A stretch of 64,000 nucleotides of DNA from positions 13,203 through 77,202 of the forward strand of contig QNGE01002697.1 in NCBI GenBank assembly GCA_008508345.1. Reading direction: 5' to 3'. A program made the translations under genes and the position numbers. The notes beneath the pieces were generated by a model. It searched no databases, was not told the origin of the DNA, and saw nothing but the letters and a program-made list of their open reading frames with translations. Every line of letters begins with the position of its first letter. The stretch's first letter is position 1. The stretch is from Paragonimus westermani. Taxonomy: Eukaryota; Platyhelminthes; Trematoda; Plagiorchiida; Troglotrematidae. Shown here piece after piece: positions 50,101 to 62,443 of the stretch.

Positions 50101-51540
50101 ATACAGTTCCTTTCGCGTTCAGAGAGACTTTCAATATCCCGGTTCTGTTTAACTTTGTCTTCACCTGTGTCCTTACTGATCTTCAAACCAGATGCGAATA
50201 CGGTGCTCTTTGATGGTTTGCTGTCTGTTGATGAGCCTTTGGTTGGCTCACGCTCATACCCCTATCAACTCACAAACATTCATTCATCGCTCAGCGCACA
50301 CGTCAATTTTCCGACCAACTGGCAGTTACAACACTAGTGTACATATTAGATCGGATGATAAGTTGCTCGTTGTGTCCTGCGGTGAGGAGCGATGGACTGA
50401 GTGAATAACTAAATAACCCCCCTCCAAGTTCTCTACTTTCCCCCCAACTACTCTGTGGTTGTACGACTAGTCCTGTCGCGCAAGTTGTACGTATAGGTTG
50501 GTGTGGGGTCGAGCCAGCTTTCTGGCTTCTTGTTCTCGTTAGACATTTCCGGAACCCCCTAACATAGTAGCTAGAACCTTCACTCGATCAAAATGTTCCG
50601 TGGGATTCCGCATTCTTGAGAATAATTTCCGTCACAGAACTATTTAAGCTGCTTGCAAGCTGATAATGTATGATGGCTACTTCGATGCATCTTGTGAAGT
50701 AGCTTATCATACAGGCGATTTACTGGTTGCTTTTATTGGTTAGTGTGAAGGAGTTTGCCACATTCATTGGTCACAGATCCCTAACTTCACTGACCGGGGT
50801 GTTGATTCCAGAAGTTACTTGCCTTCAAAAGCTGGCGACATTGGCACGCCAGCATTTAATTAACACCACCTTCAGTTTCCCTCATAATACTTTTTTTCAG
50901 CAGTTCATGAGTCCAGTGACACCTCATCCGATTTCATGGACATCTCTCCCAACACAGCCGCTATTATCAACAGGCTTATTCAGTCCGTTATTTACCACAT
51001 CGTTTTGTTGTAGGAAAGACAGCTCCGCTTGTGAGTAGTATAATGTGTATATTAGGGTACTAAAGGACACGTCTCAATGTCAGGAAGACGATGGACGATT
51101 ATTGGAATAGCGTCTACGTATTATGGGGGAAGTTCCACCGTGGCAACTGGTAATGTACTCATGCCTAATGTGTGTGAATGCACGTCAGCCGTGCGAATGA
51201 GTGTACGCGTTCGTAGTCATATGTTTCAAAGTAGTCTGCAGGGGATTTCGTGCAGTGAACACTTCCGTATGTCGAGCGTCTTCTGCAGTCACAACAATAA
51301 TATTATTTGTATCCAGTGTCCGTAGGCGATATAGTGTGCTTTGGTACCAAGACACCAGTTTAACCTGACTGATCCACAAAGAAGCACATGCAGATCTATC
51401 ATCTGTGTTGGATTTTAAAGAACTTCCGTTTCTTGAATTATTCACATGAACCCGCCTGTCAGACAAGTTCACATGTTGAAAGCAACTGGATCCATCTGGA
51501 CGATATTCACGGCACATTATAGATTGATAAGTCAAAAAAT
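44152..51540. other. Seven kilobases of unassigned DNA
   Basis: No gene is recognised; frames are under 105 codons and many come as overlapping opposite-strand pairs. At 45925-45950 (minus) CTGATGA and GAAAC are 13 bases apart, but no stem II forms. At 46366-46376 the minus strand reads CGAAACGTC without a convincing partner. These may be old Penelope-like ends. Confidence 0.3.
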
Positions 51541-51658
51541 TGAATATCCCAGTGAAGTAATCTTTGATCCAGCCATTGAAGGGAAGAGAGCCAAAAATTT
51601 GAATATCCCAGTGAAGTAATCTTTGATCCAGTCATTGAAGGGAAGAGAGCCAAACATT
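51541..51658 (+). repeat. Tandem duplication, period 59 bases, two units
   Basis: Units 51541-51599 and 51600-51658 both begin TGAATATCCCAGTGAAGTAA and differ at only two or three positions. The second unit carries the start of an open frame of 97 codons with no recognised family. The near identity indicates a recent duplication. Confidence 0.92.
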
Positions 51659-53124
51659 CCAGTTGGAGAGTCAAGCATTTTAATTTACTCGGAGTTTTTA
51701 CTCAACCCTGTCCTTTGTGTTGCCATTTTTCGTGACGGACTGAATGGAAAGCAGATCGACCCAACCGTCTACACAGATTATCCGGGTGCTCCGAAGAAGA
51801 TGAAGAAGGGTGGATTTTTTTCTCCTGTACGCTTCGGGACAGAAGTGGCTTACAAAGTATGCTCTGTGAGACAACAAACGCAAAAGGCAGAAATATGTTA
51901 TGCAATGAAACACTGACCAAAACATAAGCAGGTCCGGCGGAGGGGTTGTCACCTTAGAGTAAGGTTCTAAAAACGGATCGAAATAACGCATGATCGTTCT
52001 AACAAATTGTATTGGAGCGGAATGATAGTATAGTTTACAAAGTAGATCGTAAAAGAACTGTGTGGATTAAGTTTCGTATGTACGAAGAGGGTGGTACTGA
52101 TAAGGCATCGATCGTGTGTTTTACGTATTCTAGGTGTAACAAAGGCGTTGTGTGTAGGCTCGACGATGAGTGCGTTTGTGCGTTTGATTGGCTATACATA
52201 AATACCACTGATCAACGGGCGTTTGCTAATTACTCACAACTATACGCGTAACGTGCTTACGGTCGACTAACCAAATTCGAAAATTCGAGGTCAAGACAAT
52301 AAGTAAAATAGTACAGTGAAAGCTGTGAATACAATCAATATAAATTGCTGAAATAAATCTCATCAGTGCCATTTCACTGTACATGTTCCAGGATGAGACC
52401 ACTAATTACGATATATATCGGTCAACCCTAGTACCAGGAAGTCTTCTATCCCAAACACAAGCAGACGGCCGTCACTAGTGTGGAGCATCTCATTTCCTCG
52501 CGTACAGCCAGTATGGTCACAGTGTTCTGTCTATACAAATCATATGAGCTTCGCGGTGGGACAGCTGAGCTAAGAGCCACACTGCGATCAGACGTGTAGG
52601 ACATATGGCACCTCAAAGTGGTACACTAATAGCTATGGCTGAGATGGCACACTAGACCGTTGTTATGAACTGTCGTCTGCTGGTACATCTCTGGTTAGAT
52701 AGATTCTATATCTGTAACCACCACAACATGTACTTCCCGTGTATGATCTCTCCACAGTGTTAACCTAAACCAACCAGAACGTCCTTCATGAGTTCAGAAA
52801 CAACGGGATTGGTTTCACTTCTGTTTCTTCTCTGTTGCGGACAATCACAGCCAGTTCATGTCAAGATACACCCTGGTAGGTAGACAGTTAAACGTATCAA
52901 AACTGGGTTATACGGTGCTATTTGTGAAAGTATAATTAATCTGTACTGTTGGACATGCTGGAAATTAGAAATGATTTTATGAAATTTTTATTCTGTATGG
53001 TTTTTAAATGAGGTCTAACTGTGAAAAATCAGGGCTTCGGCTGAATTCAAGCCAGCGACAGAAAGAACATGTCTCAACGCGGTAAGCACCCTACTAATGT
53101 GGGACGGGTGGGTAAAAGAGGCCA
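51659..53124. other. Unassigned DNA
   Basis: Only short frames and no recognisable repeat. Confidence 0.3.
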
Positions 53125-53215
53125 AATGTGAAACTTCTGAACTCCTGGTGTGACTTCGTAGCTCACCTGGCAGAACGCTTGTCGCGTTCAGGCATGCTTT
53201 TTCTATCGTTGACGT
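53125..53215 (+). repeat. tRNA-derived SINE, copy 3
   Basis: GTGAAACTTCTGAAC followed by TGACTTCGTAGCTCACCTGG and CGCTTGTCGCGTTCAGGCAT. The A-box position (TAGCTCACCTGG) is near consensus; a B box is not obvious. Homologous to the pieces at 38405-38490 (minus) and 38700-38800. Confidence 0.5.
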
Positions 53216-53604
53216 TTTATCATGCTATAGTTGTAGGTAAACTTGTTTGAAATCACGTTTTGGAAAGCATTTCGAGTCAACAGGCCAGTGGAGAATGTCC
53301 TCTGGCTTCTCTGCTGTGCTCCTCTGCAACAAACATTTAATGCGGTAGTCACGGCACAATCTCAGTGTTTGACCGTCACGTTTTAAAGGGCCATGCGAAC
53401 GCTCCGCGCACTTAATTGAGGCAGTGTATTAAGGACAGATTCAAGAAGACCAAACGGAATTATGTGACGCATAATGAAACTGGGATACTAATCAGTTGTA
53501 AGATATCCGCACCAAATGTAGTACGAATGAAGTTGAACAGTTTGGGCGTCGTGTTTAACATGTTATTGATAAACAGATTGGGATCAACACAACGTTTTGA
53601 GCAA

Positions 53605-53671
53605 GTTGTAATACTCTACGTTTCAACCACCTCGGGTAGCCTTCATCAGGAGTGTTGTAATCGATTACAAC
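53605..53671 (-). ncRNA. Hammerhead ribozyme candidate of Penelope-element type
   Basis: Read on the minus strand: CTGATGA (plus 53643-53649), a stem II formed by GGCTACC and GGTGGTT around a CGA loop, then GAAACGTA (plus 53617-53624). Stem I is ACTC (plus 53650-53653) pairing perfectly with GAGT (53613-53616). Further out, GTTGTAAT (53664-53671) pairs with ATTACAAC (53605-53612), with ten unpaired bases on one side. All core bases usually invariant in hammerheads are present and the ACGT palindrome supplies the minimal stem III; predicted cleavage is after GTA. It lies about 120 bases from a Penelope-like RT fragment, the family known to carry such ribozymes. I have not folded it computationally. 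Confidence 0.65.
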
Positions 53672-53690
53672 ATTCCTGAGGAAGGCCACC
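53635..53690. repeat. Near-perfect inverted repeat, 28-bp arms
   Basis: Arms 53635-53662 and 53663-53690 meet with no spacer at a perfect 20-bp palindrome centred on ATCGAT. Three mismatches lie outside the palindrome. The right arm is a decayed second copy of the hammerhead half in the other orientation (CCTGAGGAAGGCCACC), so two element ends sit head to head. Confidence 0.85.
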
Positions 53691-53790
53691 AGAATACCTC
53701 AAGCAGCTTCGTTATACTGTGTGTAAAATTTTCCAAAATTATAGCTGGAAACAAACATATTTAAATACTCAGTTCTAATTTCAGGCGAGA

Positions 53791-54459
53791 ATTTTCTCAG
53801 AGATCGATGGAATGATTATGAGAAGTTCCCTAGGTCCACTCCTTGAGGACTTTTTCGTTACCTATGTAAAAAGCAAAGTGGACCACTATTTCGCGACCAG
53901 CGCGGTATATCGGAGATATATGTACGACTTTACCGTGATCGCCGACACTAAACAATAAGACGGTACGTTAGGAAAAAAACTGATTTGTAGTCACACGGAA
54001 TTACGAGTTACGTTGGAGCTAAAAAAAGGTTCGCTTTCTGCTGTTTTTGGAGGTAATGATCTATCGCAGAGCTTATGGTACCGTAGGACACCCGACCTAC
54101 CGAAAAGCTACACAGACGTGGCAGCACCTGCACTAAGACAGTTTTGCCTCGGTTCAGTAAAAACGGGGTTTAGTAAGGACCTCAACGGATCAAGACAGGA
54201 AAATTTTGCACAGCTAATACAATCGACGGAGAGTACCATCCCCTTGAAGACACCACTAAGAACAAACGGTTATCCTCAGTGGTTTACAAGACGATCCAGC
54301 AAACCACCAATCTACAGCCAAACCGTCCATTTAGTTAAACCGAAAACTAAATTCATTCGAATTCCTCTCAAGAACGACGATGTCTGTTCACTCCTGGAAC
54401 ATCGATTAGTTTCCGCTGTTAAACCAGCTTTTCTGCGCGATCAAAGTGGGGCTCAGTGA
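53791..54459 (+). pseudogene. Penelope-like element reverse transcriptase fragment
   Basis: The first block (53791-53955) reads IFSEIDGMIMRSSLGPLLED, the counterpart of the DGVAMGSPLGPLLAD motif of Penelope-like RTs. It continues to RRYMYDFTVIAD, the counterpart of the catalytic RYVDDIF box with the second-last Asp changed. A stop follows at 53956-53958. The next block (54013-54459) gives LELKKGSLSAVF, SQSLWYRRTP, LKTPLRTNGYPQWFTRR and FIRIPLKNDDVCSLLEHRL, matching the thumb and linker region that precedes a GIY-YIG endonuclease. No endonuclease follows. With the changed active site and stops the copy is inactive. Confidence 0.8.
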
Positions 54460-56343
54460 CGGTATCAACAAAATGCCAACACTTGCCATCAAGGGCCACA
54501 TTCATCTCGCAACATACGTGACAATCTTTGTGTGGGTGTAGTTCCACCGAAATGTGAGTGATGGAGAGGCAGTTCCAAGTCGGGATAGAAGAGCATTTGC
54601 CTGAGTGGGTTCGCAACCACGTCAGTCAACGCGTTGGAATTTGTGTGCATGATGTATGATGAAAGTCATTCACACATGACACCGACTTCATTCGTTGCGC
54701 GTCCTGTGCTGGAGACAAATCACAATAGTGGCAATCCGTCCGTATTCTCAGTCATCTTCATGCAACGGACGAAACGCCTACTCCACTTTACCGAGGCAAC
54801 TGAGATTGAATGACTGGAGCTGCCGTTGTGCGTGGTAAAGGAGCTGTTTATTAAAATAGCACTATCTTGTTAGTGCTTGTGGTTTTCTTTCTTATTTCTC
54901 ATACCTGGACAGGACACCCTCCGTAAGAGATAGTTTTATGTATGGTTTATAATTTTCATTTCTGCAATAGAACAATATAATAATAATAATGTAATGTAAC
55001 ACTACTAACTTGTCTTTTCATTTTCGTATTAGTTGAGGCTACTGCTTGTGTTGCAATCTACTACGGTTCTTCAATGAGCTTGTGACATTAAATTACTAGA
55101 GCAGTATCCCGATGATGAGAGCCAACAATAGTAGACTGAACTACGATGTGAAAATAAGAATAACATTACTGAGGCATTCAATCCACAGAACTGAGTCTAG
55201 GAAGTAATTCAACATGTATACACACTGAGATGTTACAACAGCTTTCATCACGCCCAAGATGTGGTTGTAAATGACTTCGACAAGTTAGACTAAGTGCGCT
55301 GAGACTCCGTCAACCAATTTCAAAGAACAAGCTACCTTATCAAATTTTTTTCGGGCATTTACACTGAACAAACACTTTAAAGACTACTTTCCGTAAATGA
55401 GCTATGGGAGGAAGTTTGCATTAGTGCCTTGCAGAGATCCATTTTCCCCAGAGAGTTGTGCGCGTTTTGCATGCCAGCAAACGCTGATATAATTCAAATT
55501 ATATTCAAATCAACCAATACTTTACCAAGGCAACCTTGTAAATCATGTTCATACTTTTGATACGGAGACCCGCCTTGATCTGCCAAGGAGTGAGACCATT
55601 AGCGGACACTTCACGATAAGTGTGGTAAATCTGGACATTTGGCTCCAGCTTGTTAATCGAATTTTTGCCTACACTCAAATCTCCAAGCCATGTGGCAACC
55701 AATGATAATTGTCAGTACATCAGCAGAGCTAGGCCTTGTGTATAATACGAGGTGGAGCGTTGCACCAGATAGATGTCAATCTCCAAAATATTCTATACAT
55801 CTGGAAGTCACAGATCAGTCCGCTGACGTAGAGATAGATGCTATAGAGTTGACAACGACAGTCGGCATCGTTCCTTTCACAAATGTTTGCATGTTAATCG
55901 ATTTTGCGAACGTACAGCATCGCGGAATTGCATTGCGCTTATTTATTGCGATAGTTAGAACTAAAAGTTGTCATTGTGTAGTATTTCTGGACTGCCCAGA
56001 TCTTTATGGTTAGAACCAATGACGTTCAGGTATGTCAGACATCGTCAGAATTGTAACAGAAAACTTAAAAATTAAGCGGAAGACCGAAACAGAGCAATTT
56101 TAAAGTGCGAAACCAAGAGTAAACGATTAGTTGCATTGTTACCTCTTCTTCTGTTCATTTGGCTCGTTGTCTAGCGCTGAACCAATCAGACCACTACTTG
56201 TTACTTGCATGTGCTGTGGTCATCAATCAATAATCATGTCCGATTTCTACAATACTAATATAGGTATAATGTAGTTATAAGTGCGTGGCAATATGTCACG
56301 AATAACAGCTTATTACTATGTTTGATCTTTCTTCCTTTATCAG
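54460..56343. other. Unassigned DNA downstream of the Penelope-like fragment
   Basis: No gene is recognised. A frame at 55690-56013 (107 codons) and the opposite-strand frame at 55505-55702 show no family motif. A short TAATAATAAT run lies at about 54978-54990. Confidence 0.3.
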
Positions 56344-56433
56344 TTAGGCGTAAAGTTCAGGGGTAGTGCGAAGCCGTCAATTCTGAATAATGAGAAACTG
56401 ACATCACCAACAGAACCATCAACGAGTGATCAA
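56344..56433 (+). CDS. Possible small exon upstream of the 57.2-kb gene end
   Basis: A strong acceptor (TCTTTCTTCCTTTATCAG ending at 56343) and a good donor (CAA/GTAAGC at 56434) bracket exactly 30 open codons: LGVKFRGSAKPSILNNEKLT followed by SPTEPSTSDQ. The serine/threonine/proline-rich residues look like a disordered linker. Phase is 0 on both sides, which does not fit directly with the next candidate exon, so a missing exon or a wrong site is likely. Confidence 0.35.
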
Positions 56434-56790
56434 GTAAGCCTTCATATTGGACCCAACGGGACTGGAAGTGGGGGGCGGAAACTAAAAATCTCGAACGGAA
56501 TGTAAAAAAAAGGAAAACTGACTGGTGCTGTTTATTGCCATCAGTGGGCGTAAGCTAGATTCGGTATTGAAGAGTATGGCCTAACTGAACGCAAAAGCAC
56601 AACTGTCATTCGGCTAGCTGATGGAATTGACGTTGCCAAGATTGTTGTTCTCTAAAGTAAATACCAAAATCTTACGGAATTTCGTTCATTCATATGTTCA
56701 GCTACAGCTGTGAATGCCAGCGACTTGTTATTTAGATGACAACCTGAAAAATCACTTCGGAATGATTAACTACTAATGTCAATGATACAG

Positions 56791-56927
56791 ACGGTCGACA
56801 AAAATGGTTGGTCAGTCGACCTGACTTTAAAATAATCCGGAACATATGTGAACTAAAAGATGATATGAATGCCGCTACTGCTAGTTTGTACGACATCCTA
56901 GACCAAAAGATCAAGGTGCGCACTCAC
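56791..56927 (+). CDS. Possible exon, unrecognised protein
   Basis: Between an acceptor (ATGATACAG ending 56790) and a donor (CAC/GTAAGA at 56928) one frame is open, reading GRQKWLVSRPDFKIIRNICE and MNAATASLYDILDQKIKVRT. It looks like genuine, partly helical protein. The same frame stays open to 57134, so a later donor is possible. It would need one base from the preceding exon and does not join in frame to 57210 with the sites chosen; the splice pattern is unresolved. No domain is recognised. Confidence 0.38.
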
Positions 56928-57209
56928 GTAAGAAGTCAAAAAATAATCAATTTTCCACGATTTATTTGGCACTCAACCCTCAGTCATGGACCAATTAAGG
57001 TGAAAGGTCGCTTGTCATGCCGTAGGTCACACCCACAAACAGCCTACCTATTCTGTAGTGGTATGCACCATTCATCTATTAGGTCTTGCCATACAGTGGT
57101 GGTATGCAACTGTCGGGAGCAACATCTAAGTTAATCTAGAGAGTCAAGTGCTGGAAAGCTGTAATTTCATTCCGGGGATCAACCTGGACGGTTCTCTGCC
57201 GTGTATCAG

Positions 57210-58003
57210 TGCATGGCTTTCCGGATTTTGTCACAACCGTGTTTCATAGTCGGTTCCAACCGTTTATGGGAGGGAGTTGGATATTTGGTTCTTTGTCTGA
57301 GTCCAAAGGCAGAGTTGGTCCCACAACTGCCACCCTTCTTGAGCGATCCTTTCGAATCTTTGTCGAAGAAGGAACGAGCTGTTCTGGTCAACCGAAGGAA
57401 AATTTTGAAGTAGTGAACTCAAAGTCTGTTGATGACCTACGGTTGTTTATTGCCCGATTGCCGAAAATCGCTCTTGATGAGGACGCTTGTGTTGATCGCA
57501 TCTTGGCTCGATCAGCAGAATTCAGCCAAATGACGATCAGCTTTGAAGTCGAAGTCATTATGGAGAATGGTCTTTTTGTATGTCCTGCCTTGTTGGATAA
57601 TTGGCGCTATCCTCCGGTCAGCTCATCCTCCCTTACGGATGCCCAACGTATGACTGCGAAAGAACTCATGACATCTTTCCGGAAAACGCAGCCCATTGTG
57701 GGCATCCATGAGGACTGCGCCGATGCCCCTGAATCGTCATGGGGTGTACCCGAATGGATTTTGGTTGAAACACCTATGTGGGGCAAAGAGGAACACGATC
57801 TTGCTGTCGAACTGCGGCATCTTGAGGCTCATTGCGAAGTTCCAGTGCTGGAAGAATTGCCTGGAGCAGGAGTCCATGAACAGCCAAATTTAAACGGATC
57901 TGCGAATCGGAGACATAGGAATAGTTCCACCTATCATGATCCGTTCACTTCGCGTCGTCATTCATTTTGGCATCAGGAGGAAGTCTTGCCATTCTGGGAG
58001 TAA
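57210..58003 (+). CDS. Terminal coding exon of an unrecognised gene
   Basis: A 263-codon frame follows an acceptor (TGCCGTGTATCAG ending 57209) and ends at TAA 58001-58003. The start is a splice site, not an ATG: the frame has no good initiation codon before Met at 57266. It opens HGFPDFVTTVFHSRFQPFMG and includes ERSFRIFVEEGTSCSGQ, SVDDLRLFIARLPKIALDED, FEVEVIMENGLFVCPALLDN and VPEWILVETPMWGKEEHDLA, then a polar tail rich in Ser, Arg and His (RRHRNSSTYHDPFTSRRHSF). There is no signal peptide, membrane helix or motif that I can place. Length, balanced composition and lack of mobile-element motifs support a real cellular gene. Upstream exons may lie at 56344-56433 and 56791-56927. Confidence 0.7.
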
Positions 58004-61000
58004 ACGTTTCACAATAGCTTAACTATGTTTTTTTACTGGATACGAACCATATGTTATATAAGTAAAACGTGTCAAACATCAAACCCAACTTTTTATGAAG
58101 TGTCGAATATTATCTCGTGGACTGTGGTAGCGCGTGCACAATGCTGTCAGCAAACCAGTAGAACAAAGTATACCTGCTTCGGTTAACTCAAGGAGTGAAA
58201 TAGTACGGCAGTTCACCTAGGATCCGTGGTGATCATGAACTGATGCTGAACCCAAGACTCAGAGGACCCCCACTGAAAACCGATTGAACAGAGTGTTTTC
58301 TGAAAAAAGCCGCATGGTGATATACGTGGATCTACAAGTTCCATTTGAGTTGGATTCTCGGTCATTCGCTAAAATTACTCCGTTTTTCAGATTGCTGCAA
58401 TACAACCTTCTACGGTTTGGATTCTACGTCTCAGTTGGAATAACCCCGACAGTGATCGATGGGATAGTTGGCGCTACCCAGCGTCACTTTTGACGTCCTC
58501 AACCAGAAGCGAGTTGAAAGCTGCAGTGGTTTACACAACCATTGAAATCATGAAGGCAAAAGTCTGGATTGCTGAACGAAAGGTTTTATTGGCGTAGAGA
58601 CAACCGCTTCGTGCAAGGCATTGCACAATGGAAGGACGTGATACAACGCTCCCATTCGACTCTTTTTGGCAGACCTGTGTAAAATTATGCGTACGGAACA
58701 GAAGAGCAAAGATGCACGGTTTTAACATGTCATCGTTCATTAGTACAAGCTCCAACATATACGGGCATAATTTTAAAACGAGGGTAGGCACGCACTACTA
58801 CGTGAACAGATATAGCAGCTTATACTGGTGTGAATGTAAGCATCAGACAATTTTATAGAACTGCTTACTAATTATGGACAGTGACGTTAACTACTTCTCT
58901 GACATGATGGTCTAGCAGGACATCAAGCCAGTGGCCGAGAGTCCTATAAATATTTGACATGTCCGGGAAAATTATCAGGGATTCAACACTTTGATGATAG
59001 TCAGTTAAACGTACCTAAGAATGCAATGAATTTTGACTTCTCAACTTTTTGATGCGCTAGTGGACTTTGTTATTCCCTTCACGACGACGGCGATGGATTC
59101 CTCAACCGAACAGTGGCCTTCAAATTCAGCGTAACGATTGTGCCAACAGTACTCAGGCGAGTAAAACTACGATCAACTCCCTGTCCTTCAGGTTATGTAC
59201 ACAGCTTCTACATCGTAGGTTCAGAGGACTCTAACAGCAATTGTTGAAGGTAATATTGCGTATACGTAAATCAATACTTCATGAAATCAATCAAAATTGG
59301 GTATTCTGCTAGTATTATTCTGGGCGCAAAAATCAGAATGTTACAAATGACCCCCGACCTTCCTGTTCACTACAGTTCACGAAATAATCAGTGGCTCATT
59401 CATATTTTGGCAGCAGCTGCAGTGGGAAAACTAGGTTCATCGTCGACCACTGAGTAGTCATTAATACGCTGAGTTTCAGCAGGCAACACCAAAATTTGCG
59501 AAGAGTTATCGGACACCGTGAACACCAGTGAGCTCAAATGGATTTGTAATTATTTTCTAACCAGCCATATATCCTCTAATTGCCATTGAGTTCGTAATCC
59601 CAGATAACGAAAACTGTTGTGGTGAACATTAACATGCATGTCACGTTCGGTCACACACTAGTAATGTGTTGTGGGAGGAACAAACATAACGTAAGTGTGT
59701 CGGGCTATAGCATGCGAAGACTACTGTACGGTCATGTGGTAAGCTGTACAATAAGAGCACACAGCTGTAAGCAGGTTACTGATCAGGAAGATCACATGAC
59801 CAACCCCCATTAGACTTTAGCAAATGAACGGCTACGGGCTCACTGATGTGTCATGAATAATGAATCCTAAACGTTTCTTCTACGCAGACGCACACGCGCA
59901 CACACTTACTGCTTAAGTGAACACGCTTTGATGTCTCCAACAACGTTTGAAAGTATCTCAGAGGATGTACATTATTATTTTCGAAATGCTGGTCCGCTGT
60001 CTACTGGTTCACCACCGTTGCTAATCATAAGTTATTTGTCCTTGGCTTAAAGTGAACCAACTTTACTCCGCCCTTCCAAAAACAAAACATGACCCAATCA
60101 TTACGATGACCGGCTGATCGTCAAGTTACTCTGCTACAATGCGTTCCCTACCCGCTCCAGGTACCACGAGACTCAATGAAGATTTCCATCGCCATTTCAG
60201 CCCTTCCCATCAGTTATTTTCACGTACAGGGTTTTCCAGCCGTGTGGTGATACGATTCAGATAGTGCAGTGATGTGACACATAAATCAGAAAACAAACAT
60301 TATTTGATAGTTAACTCATCGTACAACAAGCAGACTCCAACAAACACAAGTCAGGGTTTTTGGTGAGCTAACGCCAATGAACCTTAAGCACAACATTAAG
60401 CCAGTCGCCAGGGAAACCCACTGGCCATGAAAACTCTTGCTGACCTTACGGATTCAAGCATGTGCAAAGATGGTTGGATACCATTCTTGGTGATTACTAC
60501 TGGAACACTGATATTTTACAGAATGTACCTCAAACTAGTAAAAATGTTGTAGATTTATTATGCAGTGATGAGTGAAGCTATGGTATCTCTGCCAACTTAC
60601 CCACATTGGTGTTATTGGTCTGTAGTCAGTTTACATCTGAAAGATAACATGAAAGGGTACGGTGGTACTAGGGATGTAAATTTCACCTTGAATGGATTTT
60701 AAGAGTTCGGGAATGTCAGTGGTGTTCTCACAACACTACCCGACGCTAAGTTATGCTCTGCTGAAACGGCGAATTTCTTAGAATCGCCGAGCAATAAACT
60801 CGCTTCTTATATCGATCTGCTGTCAATTGTGTCTGTATGCAGGTTACTTCAATTGAGCGGAAACCAAATTATTGAAATCGGTAAGGTTAAATTTTGTCGG
60901 CATTAAATCTGTTGTTTAAATGGAGGCAGAACGTTTATTTTCTATCTCTGTACACCCAATAAATAATACGGGTGTATATTGCGTTTGATATGGATTTTCA

Positions 61001-62110
61001 ACCGAGAAATGGGAATCTTCCATAAATGAAAATGTCCACTGTACTGAAATTTTTTACTCGACGGAAGAAGTGGCTGCTCAAACCCGTTCTCGAACAATCA
61101 CGTTTAGTTTGCGATTAGGACAAGTGAAAACCAGACGGTTTCCGTTTTGGTAATGTAATGTCTCTGTTTCCCTGCCCAATACAAACGAGAACGTTTAGCG
61201 TGACTCCCACCCATCTGAGCTCTAAGAGTGGATTTCTGATTGGATGACGCTGAATCCTTTGTACGCCGAACAATTACATTACTTTCATCGCCTTGCCCGG
61301 AATGCGGCTGGTATGCCCACCGCCGATCGTTCTCAGACCGCTTCATCAGACAGCGTGCATTGATTTGGGTTTCTCCGACCGGTGTAACAAAAAGATGTTT
61401 GATGTATATTCTAAACACAGGTTAAAACACAACTTACACACCGGGACAAACTCCACAACATGTTCAACCTTTCGGCAGTGTCCCTCTCACTACTTGGATT
61501 GACAGCAGTCACTTCTCCATCAGCCGAGCAAATTTTAATTAGAATGAGTGTACCAGGTTTTGTGTAAGTTGTACTTATATTAACATAATTACAAAAAGGT
61601 GGCACAGAGTAGCTGTAAAAGGCGTATGGTCAATGCAGGATTTTATGGTACTATCAAACTGTGCCAACGCTTGTTGATCTCATGTATGTCAGGTGCCTCA
61701 ACAGCCAGGTAGGCGTTACCATCTCTTCAACGTCATGGTCACCTAACCGAGCTTCCAATGGTGCGGTTATGATCCCGCCATAATTGTACTCTCGTTCCGC
61801 GTTCTGAGCAACATATGAAAACAGAAACCTTTAACAGTCCAAAATAGGTGGTTGAGTGAATGAAGGGGAATCGGAAAACTGTAGGTTTCAAGGGATGTTG
61901 TCATGCTTTACTTGAAAAATCAAAAGACAACATACAGAAGAAGCAAAGAGGGGAAAGAGCAGTCACTTTAAGACAGCAGAAAGTATTAGTTTTACGACTG
62001 AACGTCAACGAACAAAGTTGTTTCCCGATGTTTACAGCGTAACTTAACTCCAGTGTCTTCATAAGAACTAGGCAACTGACACTATCCAAAACCACATACT
62101 GCCATCGCTG
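58004..62110. other. Four kilobases of unassigned DNA
   Basis: Opposite-strand frame pairs occur (58531-58858 and 61104-61425), none with a family motif. An AATAAA at about 60793 lies in a short GC-richer patch that could be an LTR remnant, without support. No poly(A) signal is evident close to the gene ending at 58003. Confidence 0.3.
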
Positions 62111-62443
62111 TCATCATCATCACCATTAGTGGTCTGCACTAGTGCTTAACCGCCGTACAATCAAACAGAGAAGTCAACCCCCACCGAGAAACGAAAAAAA
62201 GGAAAAGAAGGGGAATTAAATTTAAAATATAATGTATCTAAACCTAAAACTTCAACACTAAAGTGCATCTATCAACTCAATCAAAAATGGAATTAACGGT
62301 TCATTAGCAAGGCAACTTTCTTACGGTTTTAGCTGCTCCTTGTCGTCAAGTGCGCTTACGTCAGAAGCACCACGGACTATTAACAGCTAAATCCCCTCAT
62401 TGAGCCGGCTAGCCACCATCTCTCACGAAGCCACCCTTAGTGA
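62111..62443 (-). mobile_element. Family A LINE 3' part, minus strand
   Basis: On the minus strand the segment aligns with 18645-19015 of the family A element. GGTGGCTAGCCGGCTCA corresponds to GGCGGCTAATCGAGCTCA; the pyrimidine-rich block and the GTTAAGCACTAGTGCAGACC stretch of the tail follow. It ends in GATGATGATGA (plus 62111-62122). It is clearly more diverged than the copies at 1 and 17.4 kb. Confidence 0.8.
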
